Assembly: GCA_947629905.1 (NCBI GenBank) | Contig: CANRFM010000002.1 | Coordinates: 62,001-126,000, forward strand | Source: an uncultured Clostridia bacterium | GTDB lineage: Bacteria; Bacillota; Clostridia; Oscillospirales; Ruminococcaceae | Length of the DNA: 64,000 nucleotides | Direction of reading: 5' to 3' | Shown: positions 33,749-42,902 of the stretch, one piece after another | Layout of the letters: every line of letters starts with the position of its first letter | Position numbering within the stretch: the first letter of the stretch is position 1 | Program-made: the position numbers and the translations under genes | Notes under the pieces: model-generated | Told to the model about the DNA's origin: nothing | What the model saw: the letters and a program-made list of their open reading frames with translations, nothing else | The model's database searches: none

Positions 33749-35110
33749 ATGCAGCAGAATATTTACAGGCGTGCCTGTGCGCTTGCCGTTCCGATGATGA
33801 TACAGAACGGCATCACCAACATGGTCAGTCTTGTGGACAATGTAATGGTCGGCAGACTGGGCACGGAAGCGATGACGGGGGTCTCGATCGGCGGACAGCT
33901 GATCTTCGTCTTTAATCTTGCGGTGTTTGGGGGGCTGTCGGGACCGGGGATCTATGCGGCGCAGTTCTTCGGGAAAAAGGATATGGAGGGCGTGCGGAAT
34001 GTGTTCCGCCTGAAGCACTATATCGGCTTGGTGATCTTGCTGCTGGGACTGGCGGTGTTCCTGTGTTTCGGGCAGCCGCTCATCGGGTTCTATCTCCGGG
34101 GAGAAAGTGAGGAGATCGACCCGGTGCTGACGATGCAGTATGCGTGGCAGTATCTTCTGATCATGCTGACCGGGCTTTTCCCGTTCGTGCTGACGCAGGT
34201 CTATGCAAGCAGCCTGCGGGAAGTCGGAGACAGCATCCGCCCGATGGCTGCCGGAATTATTTCCGTCGTGGCGGACATCGTGCTGAACTGGGGGCTGATC
34301 TACGGGAACTTGGGGCTTCCGGCGCTTGGGGTCTCCGGGGCTGCGATCGCTACGGTTGCCGCAAGATTTGTGGAAATGCTGGTCGTTGTGATCTGGGCAG
34401 TGTGCCGGAACCGGCAGAAGATCTATCACACGCTCCGCATCCCCCTGCCCCTTGTCAAGGTCATTCTCTTCAAAGGGCTGCCGATCTTCTGCAATGAATT
34501 TCTCTGGGCAGGCGGTATTGCTGCCATGACACAAGCGTATTCCGTCCGGGGGCTCGATTTCATTGCAGGGCTGAACATCTCTAACGCTATCTGCAATCTG
34601 CTGAATGTCGTCTTTGTGGCACTTGGCACGGCGGTCGGCATTCTGATCGGGCAGACACTGGGAGCTGCACAATTTGAGAAGGCAAAGCAGGATGCGTTCC
34701 GGCTGATGCTGTTCACCGGCGGGGTCAGTCTGCTGCTGACGGTCATTCTGGTCGCCGTTTCCGGGTTCTTTCCGGAACTGTATCAGACGACGCAGACAGT
34801 CCGGCACTACGGCACGCAGTTCATCATCCTGACTGCTCTGTTCTTCCCCGTGCAGGGGCTGGTGAATGCGGTGTACTTCACACTTCGTTCCGGCGGGAAA
34901 ACATTTGTGACGTTCCTGTTTGACAGTGTGTATTCGTGGGTCGTGGCAGTGCCGGCTGCCTTTCTCCTCTGCCGGTACACGGGAATCTCCATTTTTGTGA
35001 TCTATGCACTGATTCAGGCAGCGGATCTCATCAAGGTGTTGGTCGGCTGTCTGCTCATCCGGAAAGGTGTCTGGATCAGCGACCTGACAAAAGCCGCAGA
35101 ACCCTGCTGA
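33749..35110 (+). CDS. MATE family efflux transporter
   Basis: A 453-residue integral membrane protein with about twelve segments of the multidrug and toxin extrusion family, exporting substrates by Na+ or H+ antiport. Family blocks include VPMMIQNGITNMVSLVDNVM near the start and VALGTAVGILIGQTLGA near residue 290. The ATG is 4 bases after the Tex stop without a good ribosome site, so it probably depends on coupled translation. No terminator with a T run was found directly after it. Substrate unknown. Confidence 0.92.
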   Translation: MQQNIYRRACALAVPMMIQNGITNMVSLVDNVMVGRLGTEAMTGVSIGGQLIFVFNLAVFGGLSGPGIYAAQFFGKKDMEGVRNVFRLKHYIGLVILLLGLAVFLCFGQPLIGFYLRGESEEIDPVLTMQYAWQYLLIMLTGLFPFVLTQVYASSLREVGDSIRPMAAGIISVVADIVLNWGLIYGNLGLPALGVSGAAIATVAARFVEMLVVVIWAVCRNRQKIYHTLRIPLPLVKVILFKGLPIFCNEFLWAGGIAAMTQAYSVRGLDFIAGLNISNAICNLLNVVFVALGTAVGILIGQTLGAAQFEKAKQDAFRLMLFTGGVSLLLTVILVAVSGFFPELYQTTQTVRHYGTQFIILTALFFPVQGLVNAVYFTLRSGGKTFVTFLFDSVYSWVVAVPAAFLLCRYTGISIFVIYALIQAADLIKVLVGCLLIRKGVWISDLTKAAEPC

Positions 35111-35155
35111 ATTTGAAAAAATTTCATTCACCTGCTCCGGTTCGACAAAATTCGC

Positions 35156-35210
35156 TTGACAGTACCGGCAGGATATGCTATACTATGAGTGGGTTCAGAC
35201 AGTGTCTGAA
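35156..35210 (+). promoter_or_regulatory. Upstream promoter with palindromic operator-like site
   Basis: TTGACA (35156-35161) and TATACT (35179-35184), 17-base spacer. A 17-bp palindrome TTCAGACA-G-TGTCTGAA (35194-35210) starts a few bases past the likely transcription start, a position suited to a repressor. Confidence 0.65.
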
Positions 35211-35364
35211 TACTACTATCATGCTCTACACAAAAGCTGCCCCTTCCGGTTTGCACTGCCGGGAGGGGCAGCTTGCGGATGTGCCACTTGTTTCGCATAA
35301 TTGCAAAACAGAAACAGCTTTCTTAAGATACAATTAAAATGACAAGAAAAATCGGTTAATTTGC
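35211..35364 (+). other. Intergenic segment with a strong hairpin, no gene supported
   Basis: Between the two promoters lies an inverted repeat at 35235-35273 (AGCTGCCCC ... GGGGCAGCT with an inner CCGG/CCGG). It has no T run rightward, but TTTTG on the opposite strand. A 38-codon frame from ATG 35221 has no ribosome site. Confidence 0.5.
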
Positions 35365-35393
35365 TTGACAATGCCGGGCAGGTATGGTATACT
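35365..35393 (+). promoter_or_regulatory. Downstream promoter of the solute-binding protein gene
   Basis: TTGACA (35365-35370) and TATACT (35388-35393), 17-base spacer. About 35 bases here resemble the upstream promoter closely, including CCGG-CAGG in the spacer. Confidence 0.85.
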
Positions 35394-35443
35394 TTTTGTT
35401 GTACGAAAACCGATACAAAGGGATTCAGGGAAAGGAGTTACAT

Positions 35444-37732
35444 ATGCAGAAAATGAATTTCAGACGCACGGCAGCGATGCTGACGGCGGTCATGCTCTTG
35501 TCCGGTACAGTGACCGGATGTCACAAAGCGGGGGGCAGCAACCCGGTCGCCGAAAAACTTGGCATTTCGCTTGACCATTCCTACAAGGCGGAAGAGATGG
35601 ACCTATCTATGGATATCTCCCTTAGGAACATGACACTGCTGACAGAGGACACTGTGCTGATCGACGGATATGATACGGTAGATTATAACGATCATAGCTT
35701 GCTCTACACCATTTCCACGGGGGAGTGCAAGGAGCTGGAGCTGACGTATCCGGGCGAACTCAAGGACGGTGCAGAGGCGTATTCCTATCCGCCTGTGGCG
35801 AATGCGGACGGCAGTCTTTTACAACTCTGGTCGGCATACTGGTATTCGGAGGACGGCATGGACTATGAGGACTTAGGCATGACGCTCGTTACTTATGATG
35901 CCAATTTTGAGGTGCAGGACACAAGGTCACTCATAGATGTATTTTCTGAGGGCAGCAGTCTGAGCAATCTCTTTTCCACACCGGACGGGAATTATCTTGC
36001 CTCTGTCTATGACAACAACGGCAACATGAAGTTAGTGATCTATGACAAGGACTTCAAAAAAGTAGCAGATGTCGATGCAGGGATACAGTATCTGGAAAGC
36101 ACATTTTATCTGCCGGACGGTTCTCTCTGTCTGTACTATCAGGACAACAACTGGGACAACTGTTTCGGAAAGCTTGACACATCGTCCCATACTGTCAGCA
36201 AGATCGAGGTCGAGGGTCTGCCGCAGTGGTATTCTTCGGTCTTTGCGGGACACGTGGAACCTTACGATATTTTAGTGAATGCTTCGGACTATGTGTACGG
36301 CATTGATCTGGACAAGGGGACTTGTGAGGAAGTGATCAACTGGATCAATTCCGATTTTATGGGAGACAATATCCGTGATGTTTTGCAGCTCCCGGACGGA
36401 CAGTTTCTGGTCTGTGAAGAAATAAACACCAGAACTTCTTCTACCTCAAAGCTGTGGGTACTCTCTCCCCGTGATCCGGATGAGCTGAAAGATGTCAAGC
36501 TCATCACGATGGCTTGCCTGTATCTGCCAACAGACCTTGGCACGGCTATCAATGAATACAACCGCAGCAACGGCGAATGCCGCATTGCTGTCACGTCCTA
36601 TGACAAATATAATACGGATGAGGACTATGAGGCAGGACTGGAGAAATTCAAGACTGATATGACAAGCGGCATTGTGGCTGACATCATTTGTCCGGACGGG
36701 CTGGAATTCCAGTCGTTTGCCAATAAGGGCATTTTCCTTGACCTGACGGACAAGATGGCAGGCATGGAGGATACTTATTTTACAAGTGTGTTCGATGCAC
36801 TCAAATACCGGGATAAACTCTATCGTATTACGCCTTCGTTCAGTTTGAAGACGCTTGCAGCCAAAACAGAACACGTCGGTGATCGGCAGGGGCTGGACAG
36901 CAAGGCATTTTTAGAGCTGATCGACGAAATGCCCTCTGATATGAATCCGTTCGGCTTATCCATGACGAAAGAGTATGCACTTGACAGACTGGTCGACAGT
37001 AACCTCGATGCCTTTATTGACCGGAATACAGCGACCTGCAATTTCAACACACCGGAGTTTATTGCCTTTTTGGAGATCTGCAATCGTTTTTCGGATACTG
37101 ACAACATGGATAACTGGACAGATGAGCAATGGGATGACTATAACGAAGAGGAAAGCTACCAGTATATCAAGGACAAGAGCCTGTTCTATCCCTGCTATCT
37201 TTACGATGCTGCCGATACATGGAGCAATCAATATTTGTACTTTGAAGATGAGGACGTGACCTATGTCGGCTATCCGGTCGCTGACGGAAAGGGCAACGGC
37301 GGCAAGTTCTGCTGTGACTATACGGTTGCGATCTCTGCCAATACACCGTATGCGGACGAGTGCTGGGGCATTATAGAATCCTTGCTGAGTGAGAGTTCTC
37401 AGGACGAAGTAGACTATTCGTTCCCGGTGCGTCGTTCGAGCTTTGATAAGGTGTGCGAAAAATCGAAACAAAGAGCCGATGAGAATGAGGGCGGTGTAGT
37501 TTATATGCGGGGCGATAAGGAAATTAAGATCCCGCCTGTGCCGGATGGATTCATTGACGAGATGAGATCGTATATTGACGGTATCACGAGTATTTCGGAA
37601 TATGACGAACAGGTAAGCAATATTGTGGATGAAGAAGCCGGTGCATACTTTGCCGGTGACACTACAGCAGAAAAAGCAGCGGAAAATATCCAGAGCCGTG
37701 TCAGCCTGTATATCTCTGAACAGGCAGGCTAA
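35444..37732 (+). CDS. Large extracellular solute-binding lipoprotein
   Basis: A 762-residue exported lipoprotein with lipobox GTVTGC near residue 27. The N-terminal 330 residues or so are not typical of binding proteins; repeated acidic, strand-rich segments (for example SLCLYYQDNNWDN) suggest a beta-propeller-like region. The C-terminal 400 residues resemble a sugar-type solute-binding protein: TDLGTAINEYNRSNGECRI, IVADIICPDG, and aromatic-rich YLYDAADTWSNQYLYF. ATG 35444 has AAAGGAG 7 bases upstream. It is a single-gene unit without transporter genes. Role in uptake or sensing is unknown. Confidence 0.75.
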   Translation: MQKMNFRRTAAMLTAVMLLSGTVTGCHKAGGSNPVAEKLGISLDHSYKAEEMDLSMDISLRNMTLLTEDTVLIDGYDTVDYNDHSLLYTISTGECKELELTYPGELKDGAEAYSYPPVANADGSLLQLWSAYWYSEDGMDYEDLGMTLVTYDANFEVQDTRSLIDVFSEGSSLSNLFSTPDGNYLASVYDNNGNMKLVIYDKDFKKVADVDAGIQYLESTFYLPDGSLCLYYQDNNWDNCFGKLDTSSHTVSKIEVEGLPQWYSSVFAGHVEPYDILVNASDYVYGIDLDKGTCEEVINWINSDFMGDNIRDVLQLPDGQFLVCEEINTRTSSTSKLWVLSPRDPDELKDVKLITMACLYLPTDLGTAINEYNRSNGECRIAVTSYDKYNTDEDYEAGLEKFKTDMTSGIVADIICPDGLEFQSFANKGIFLDLTDKMAGMEDTYFTSVFDALKYRDKLYRITPSFSLKTLAAKTEHVGDRQGLDSKAFLELIDEMPSDMNPFGLSMTKEYALDRLVDSNLDAFIDRNTATCNFNTPEFIAFLEICNRFSDTDNMDNWTDEQWDDYNEEESYQYIKDKSLFYPCYLYDAADTWSNQYLYFEDEDVTYVGYPVADGKGNGGKFCCDYTVAISANTPYADECWGIIESLLSESSQDEVDYSFPVRRSSFDKVCEKSKQRADENEGGVVYMRGDKEIKIPPVPDGFIDEMRSYIDGITSISEYDEQVSNIVDEEAGAYFAGDTTAEKAAENIQSRVSLYISEQAG

Positions 37733-37753
37733 GGGCAAGCGCTGATACAATGC

Positions 37754-37793
37754 AAAATAGACGACGGGAAATTTCCACGTCGTCTATTTTTTT
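37754..37793 (+). terminator. Terminator of the large lipoprotein gene
   Basis: Perfect 13-bp stem AAAATAGACGACG/CGTCGTCTATTTT with an 11-base loop, followed by T. It can also act leftward at the end of the pilus operon. Confidence 0.9.
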
Positions 37794-37847
37794 ACAAGCG
37801 GATTACGTTTCGCAAAACAGGGAAGCCATTTCCCTGCTGCTGGAAAA

Positions 37848-38474
37848 TTATTCTTCTTGCTCGCAGCGTACTGTCACACGGGCATTGCCAGCATAGTTAC
37901 AGGTGAACAGGCTTAAATCATACGCCGAAGAGACCATCTCGCTGACTGCTGTGGGCTTGAGGGTCTCGACCTGTTCCACATGGTAAAGATATTCATTCCC
38001 CGCAACATCCACGAAAATAACCGCATCGCCGCTTTGCAGGTCCTTGATGTTCCGGAAATGGGTGCTGTAATTATGCGCACAAATTACCAGATTCTTTTTA
38101 TAGACCGAACCCTCATAGCGGCAGGGGGAAATTTTCATCTGCGGATAGCTCCAGTCTGCTGCAACGGGCAGTTCCACACCAAGCGCCGGGATCATGACCG
38201 AACCAATATACGCCGTCCCGTCAATGGTGATCGTGGGCATGGGCGTATCCGGGTCGATGGTCTCCTCCTCGACGATTTCCCCTGTAATGCCTGTGGGCAG
38301 TCCTTCCGGTTCTGTGGGCTGTGTATCCAGTCCGGCTTTCAATTGTTGCAGCACCGAGGAAGCCGACTCCGCTGCAAGGGAATCCTCATACAGATTATAC
38401 CCCGCCAGCCCCAATGCTGCCCCCATGAAAAGCACACCCGACAGCATTAAGGCGGTTCGTTTACTCTTTTTCAT
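37848..38474 (-). CDS. Sortase (last gene of pilus operon)
   Basis: A 208-residue transpeptidase with an N-terminal membrane segment (about residues 8-26) and an extracellular sortase barrel. Catalytic residues seen are His134 (VICAHNYS), Cys192 (LFTCNYAG) and Arg199. The linker between anchor and barrel has a stretch rich in Glu and Pro. Its short size without the class C lid points to a housekeeping or class B/D-like sortase, perhaps attaching the finished pilus to the cell wall. The start overlaps the LPxTG gene by 14 bases. Confidence 0.88.
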   Translation of the reverse strand: MKKSKRTALMLSGVLFMGAALGLAGYNLYEDSLAAESASSVLQQLKAGLDTQPTEPEGLPTGITGEIVEEETIDPDTPMPTITIDGTAYIGSVMIPALGVELPVAADWSYPQMKISPCRYEGSVYKKNLVICAHNYSTHFRNIKDLQSGDAVIFVDVAGNEYLYHVEQVETLKPTAVSEMVSSAYDLSLFTCNYAGNARVTVRCEQEE

Positions 38475-39573
38475 CGTCTTCGCTCAATCTGTCAGCAATA
38501 AAGCCTATGAAAAACAGCACTGCCCCGAAAATGAACAGGATCGGCACGGGATACCACAATTGCCCCGTCTGCGGCAGGTTCGGGGGGTTGGTGCTGCCGC
38601 CGGGCGGCGACTGGTTCGGGGTGGTGTAAGTTGTGGTCGTGGTGGTGGTAGTATTGGAGGATGTGCCGTTGCTGTTGGGGGTCGAACTGTCGGAATGATC
38701 ACCCGTTCCGGTAATATCTGTAGTATCCGTAATATCCGTGTTATCGGTCATATCCGTGCTATTCGTTTCCGTGCCGCCTATTGCCGTTGTAGAGGGGGCT
38801 GTTGTTGTTTGCACGTCAATCACCGAGGTCGAATTTTCGATGATAAATGTCGATTCATTGAGCGTGATAGATACCGAATAATCCGCCGGAACGACTTTCT
38901 CGATGACATACCAGTCATAGCCGGAAGCTAAATGCTCCCACTTGTGCGTCCAGTTGTTCTCTGCGGACAGTGTCACCTCGTCAAACAGCTCACCGCTCCG
39001 GAACAGATCCACCGTCACCGTCTGCGGACGGTTCGTGCCGGAATGGTCTAACCACATCTTTTTGACCATGTAGTCAGTGACCGTGGATGTCGCCGTTACG
39101 GTGTATTTCAGGCTGGCTTCGAGCAGTTCTTCCGCATCGTCCGTGATACGGATGAGCGCAGGCTTCGGCGTGTAGGTCAGGTCGCCGATCGTGCCGGACG
39201 TGCCCGTCACAAGATACATCCCTGCCGGGACTTCCTCGAAGTCCACATACCCCAAGCCATTTGTCACGTCCGAAGCTTTCACCTCTCCCACGCCGCTTGC
39301 TGCATAGGATGCGAGCGTGTAGGCAAGGCGGTTGATATTCTCGCTGTCCGTCAGGTCGCCGACCTCGATGGGCAGCGCCGCAAATTCGTCCAGCAATGCC
39401 CCGTCCGCCGTCAGCGCCGGGTAGAGCTTGAGCGTGGAATTGGTAACAGGACCGGACTCGGTGATGAATTTCACACGCAGATAATGCGCCGCTTCGGCGT
39501 ATGTAATGATCCCGCTGCAAAGCAAAACCGCAATGGACAGAAATACCGCTGCGATACTGCATAATTTACGCAT
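38461..39573 (-). CDS. LPxTG cell-wall protein, accessory/minor pilin with Cna-B type domain
   Basis: A 370-residue surface protein. A signal peptide (about 1-28) is followed by an N-terminal domain and a Cna-B-like domain (about 165-255; KKMWLDHSGTNRPQTVTVDL ... WEHLASGYDWYVIEKV). A low-complexity Thr/Ser/Asp linker (about 260-325) leads to the sorting signal LPQTG, a membrane segment and an acidic-basic tail. The Cna-B fold in pilins often carries an internal isopeptide bond. It lies between two sortase genes, overlapping both, so it is probably the basal or anchoring pilin. Confidence 0.87.
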   Translation of the reverse strand: MRKLCSIAAVFLSIAVLLCSGIITYAEAAHYLRVKFITESGPVTNSTLKLYPALTADGALLDEFAALPIEVGDLTDSENINRLAYTLASYAASGVGEVKASDVTNGLGYVDFEEVPAGMYLVTGTSGTIGDLTYTPKPALIRITDDAEELLEASLKYTVTATSTVTDYMVKKMWLDHSGTNRPQTVTVDLFRSGELFDEVTLSAENNWTHKWEHLASGYDWYVIEKVVPADYSVSITLNESTFIIENSTSVIDVQTTTAPSTTAIGGTETNSTDMTDNTDITDTTDITGTGDHSDSSTPNSNGTSSNTTTTTTTTYTTPNQSPPGGSTNPPNLPQTGQLWYPVPILFIFGAVLFFIGFIADRLSEDDEKE

Positions 39574-40402
39574 CCTGTTTCACCTTCTTCTTTCGTGTGC
39601 GGCGTGAAGCGATCATCACGGCAAGCAAGACCGCCGGGATCTCGCAGATGATCACGACCGTTCTGACCGGGACATAGCTCGCACCGGACTGTATCATCAG
39701 TTCCTCCTCCGCCTCTTTCTCCCGGAGCAATTCGCCGTGGATCAGCAGACGGTGGGAATTGATGCCGTAGGGGGTACACGTCACGAGCGTGCACAAGTTC
39801 CGCCCCGCCTCGATGCGTAGGGACTGCACATCGGTCGGTTCGACGGTCTCGATGCTCCTGACACGGTAGATATACGATTCGCTCAGCACATAGAGGATGA
39901 ACGTGTCCCCCACCTTCACCTTGTCAAGGTTGGTGAAAAGCAAAGAGGACGGCAGCCCTCTGTGTCCCGATATGACCGCATGAACGCTCTCGCCCTCGAT
40001 CGGGAAAGACGAACCCTCGATATGCCCTGCCCCCTCCTGCAAAACGGCTTCGCTCGTGCCGTGGTAGACCGGGAGCATGATGTCCCCCGCCGGAACGCTG
40101 ATATACCCCAAGATCCCGTCCCCGGCAACATCAAGCGTACTGTAGTACTCGTTCCGGAGGTCGGGGGGCATATTCATCAGCAGGTACTGGCTCTCGGTGA
40201 GCGCTTGGTTGAATGCCTGCGCCTGTTCGAGGTAGGCGGAGTAGTCCGCTTCCGGGATCTGCTCCACCGAGGAGATGTAGTTGAAGATCGCCCTGCGCTG
40301 CCGTTGGGCGTTGATGTAACTGCTGATAGACGGGTACAGCAGCAGGGACAGACCCATGACCAGCATCAGAAAGGCAAAAAATGACAATATCCGCTGTCTC
40401 AT
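39566..40402 (-). CDS. Class C (pilin-polymerising) sortase
   Basis: A 278-residue sortase with an N-terminal membrane helix, YPSISSYINAQRQRRAIFNY just after it, and a second hydrophobic segment near the C-terminus, the class C topology. The catalytic His is in AVISGHRGLP and Cys in LVTCTPYGINSHRLLIHG, with the conserved Arg nine residues after Cys. ATG 40402 follows AAGGAG by 8 bases; the longer frame from 40426 runs into a hairpin. It links pilin subunits through Lys-Thr isopeptide bonds. Confidence 0.92.
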   Translation of the reverse strand: MRQRILSFFAFLMLVMGLSLLLYPSISSYINAQRQRRAIFNYISSVEQIPEADYSAYLEQAQAFNQALTESQYLLMNMPPDLRNEYYSTLDVAGDGILGYISVPAGDIMLPVYHGTSEAVLQEGAGHIEGSSFPIEGESVHAVISGHRGLPSSLLFTNLDKVKVGDTFILYVLSESYIYRVRSIETVEPTDVQSLRIEAGRNLCTLVTCTPYGINSHRLLIHGELLREKEAEEELMIQSGASYVPVRTVVIICEIPAVLLAVMIASRRTRKKKVKQDA

Positions 40403-40418
40403 GTGGGTCTCTCCTTGC

Positions 40419-40450
40419 TGCTGCAATGAGGGTCGCCCCTCATTGCAGCA
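40419..40450 (-). promoter_or_regulatory. Intercistronic hairpin between pilin and sortase C genes
   Basis: On the minus strand a perfect 14-bp stem TGCTGCAATGAGGG/CCCTCATTGCAGCA closes a GCGA (GNRA) tetraloop. No T run follows; the sortase ribosome site begins two bases later. This suits an mRNA stabiliser or processing site that keeps pilin expression above sortase expression. Confidence 0.7.
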
Positions 40451-40458
40451 AAACGGGT

Positions 40459-42867
40459 CTATTTGGTGGGCTTTTTCTTGGACAGGAAGAACAGCACGCC
40501 GGACAGGGCGAGCACGCCGCCGCCAAGGATGTAGAACCAGACTGTACCGACACCACCGGTAGACGGGAGGTCGATGTACTTGAAGTTGGCTACGAGCATA
40601 TTGGCGCTGCCGTTGTCTTCTGCTCCACCAGTAAATTGATCTGCTGGAATGTCTACAGGGTTGTCAAAACTGAATGAAGTGTTAGCTAATATGTTCTGCG
40701 GAGATTCTGCATTTGAAAGTTTACCAGTGTATTCATTACTATCATCTTTAGTTGCTGTGAGTTCGATCGTGAAAGGATTGATTTTAGCATAATTCTCTGT
40801 CGCTGTGGGTGGTGCTGTCTCGGCAATTGTGTATTGAACACCAACATCAAGTCCGGAGATATTAAGAACACCGTCCTTAAGTGTCTTAATGTTATAAGCA
40901 TCATCCATATAATTTTCAAGGTATTTTGCATCAAAATTTTCGGATTTTACTGCTTCCCCATTTTCTTGTATAGATTCCCATGTCGTTATTGAATAATAAC
41001 CAAAATTCTTAAAATTATCAGGAAGATTTTCTGTTGGATCAATATCGGCGGAGGCGATTGTTTTGAATTTTGCAATTTCCCATTCTGTTTCAGCACCAGT
41101 TGTTCCGACTTTTTTGCGTACAACTGCAAATTTTACTCCTTCAAGAGCACAATTGTTTATCAATCCGTTATCTCTTAAATACTGTGCAGCATCTACTTTT
41201 ACAATATCCAGACCAAATATATAAACAGTTGCATTATCAATTGTTGTGGTATCTGTATCGGCATAAGACTGCGGGTTGTCGGAGTATACAATCTGTGCTT
41301 GGTTGAAGTTACCGTTATCACCTGTAGAACTTTTTGGACTAACAACAGCATTTTCATTTACTTTTGCGTAGTAGTCTACATAAATTTTTGAAGAATTGAT
41401 AGTGCTTGTTGAAGAATCATCTTCTCCCTCATAGCCAAGACGATAAACTTTACCTATAGTTGTTCCACTGCCAGTACCTTCAATTCTAATTTCTCTCAAA
41501 CAGGGGAATTTAACAGTTAGCTTATGATCTCCATATGTTGTACTATAATTTTGGACATCACCTGCCAAGTGCTTATCACTCGGATGTTCATCAGAAACAT
41601 CATGCTTAAATACAGTTACAGGTATATTGGCATATGCATTCTGATTCCAATTCCATTTTTTATTAGTGTCATCCCATTCATAAAGTCCCTTTACGGTTAC
41701 ATTTACATAAGTACCGCTACTTTCATTATAAGCATTATGAGTGGAATATTCTACCAAATCAAGCCCCTTGCTAAGAGTATCTTCAAATATATACTGATAA
41801 CCACCAAGGTACAGTTCATAGTTACTGGGGAGCGTGCCTTTCAGCTGGAAGTGTACAACATCACCAACACCGGCAACTTCTGTTTGGTTTCCGGCAGAGC
41901 CTACTGCTGCATCACCTCTTAAAATTTCCTTGTCAAGTTCCGGAACGTCCTCTTTCAGGATCTGCGTAACATTATTGGCAACAAACAGCATACGTGCAGA
42001 GTAGGACTTGCTTTGTTCTCCCTCAAAACCGGATAAGTCTCTTATCATGTAATAACCAGCAGGGACTTTAATTTCATAAGATTTTGAATCGGCTGTTACA
42101 GTGCCTTCATAGAAACGGTTAACATAGCCCTTATTAAGATATCCACCAGCAGGATTCTGTGCATAACCACCGAGAATATCATTAAATGCCTGTAACCATT
42201 CGTGGTCGTCAATGTTTTCTGGTTTAACAAGGACATCGGCAATATGTACTGCCAGTTTGTCATAGTTTACAAAACCCGGATTTGTAACATTGGTAACTCT
42301 ATCATTACCATCAGTCGTTACAGTTACATCACCACCGCCATTTACATAAGCTGCAGCAAGTTTATTTCCATCAAATAAATCATTAAAATCTTTAAAATCA
42401 TTGAATGCATAACTATATGAGCCAGTCGAAGCTTTAGCAAGAGCATAAACAAAGCCTATAATGTTTGTCTGTCTTTCGGTCAAATCGACACGATTGGCTG
42501 TATCTTTATCATCTGGATCCATTTCTTCTGTTATACCGAACGCATTACCCCACTTAATATCAGTGATCGGTATATGTGTTTCAGGGTCACTTCCGGGATT
42601 CGATATAGCTGAATCACTCGGAGTCTTATTAACTGTACCAGAAAAGATTTGATATGCACCATAATGAGAATTTGTACCATCAAAAGTAGCTTTTTCATCC
42701 GGGTGTGTTAAAGTTATAGTATATGCAGGATCAGGATCTATTGAAATAGGTTTTCCGTCGTCATGAGAATGCCCCGGATCCGCCGCAAAAACCCCCGTCA
42801 TCCCCGACGAAACCACCAAAGCCGCAGAGACTACTATCCCGAAAAATCTTTGCATGAGTTTTTTCAT
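40459..42867 (-). CDS. Major pilin, isopeptide-forming fimbrial protein with LPxTG anchor
   Basis: An 802-residue exported protein. The signal peptide covers about residues 1-28. Several Ig-like domains follow, among them a D-type domain with YAKINPFTIELTAT and a C-terminal Cna-B-like domain ending with GVQYTIAETAPP. The sorting signal is LPSTGG, then a membrane helix and KKKPTK. I did not find a YPKN-like pilin motif, so the cross-linking lysine may sit in an unusual context. The start ATG 42867 lies after AAGGAAGGATAGGA. The coding sequence from about 40640 to 42760 is clearly more AT-rich than its two ends and the neighbouring genes, which suggests exchange of the exposed part. Confidence 0.9.
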   Translation of the reverse strand: MKKLMQRFFGIVVSAALVVSSGMTGVFAADPGHSHDDGKPISIDPDPAYTITLTHPDEKATFDGTNSHYGAYQIFSGTVNKTPSDSAISNPGSDPETHIPITDIKWGNAFGITEEMDPDDKDTANRVDLTERQTNIIGFVYALAKASTGSYSYAFNDFKDFNDLFDGNKLAAAYVNGGGDVTVTTDGNDRVTNVTNPGFVNYDKLAVHIADVLVKPENIDDHEWLQAFNDILGGYAQNPAGGYLNKGYVNRFYEGTVTADSKSYEIKVPAGYYMIRDLSGFEGEQSKSYSARMLFVANNVTQILKEDVPELDKEILRGDAAVGSAGNQTEVAGVGDVVHFQLKGTLPSNYELYLGGYQYIFEDTLSKGLDLVEYSTHNAYNESSGTYVNVTVKGLYEWDDTNKKWNWNQNAYANIPVTVFKHDVSDEHPSDKHLAGDVQNYSTTYGDHKLTVKFPCLREIRIEGTGSGTTIGKVYRLGYEGEDDSSTSTINSSKIYVDYYAKVNENAVVSPKSSTGDNGNFNQAQIVYSDNPQSYADTDTTTIDNATVYIFGLDIVKVDAAQYLRDNGLINNCALEGVKFAVVRKKVGTTGAETEWEIAKFKTIASADIDPTENLPDNFKNFGYYSITTWESIQENGEAVKSENFDAKYLENYMDDAYNIKTLKDGVLNISGLDVGVQYTIAETAPPTATENYAKINPFTIELTATKDDSNEYTGKLSNAESPQNILANTSFSFDNPVDIPADQFTGGAEDNGSANMLVANFKYIDLPSTGGVGTVWFYILGGGVLALSGVLFFLSKKKPTK

Positions 42868-42902
42868 TCCTATCCTTCCTTTCATGATAAAAAATTATGT
42901 CA

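Noticed and set aside
33698-35131. Long minus-strand frame (477 codons) opposite the MATE gene
   Set aside because: Shadow of a GC-rich membrane protein gene; the protein is rich in His, Gln and Asp with no family features.
35221-35337. A 38-codon frame between the two promoters
   Set aside because: No ribosome site, and it contains the large hairpin; probably non-coding leader.
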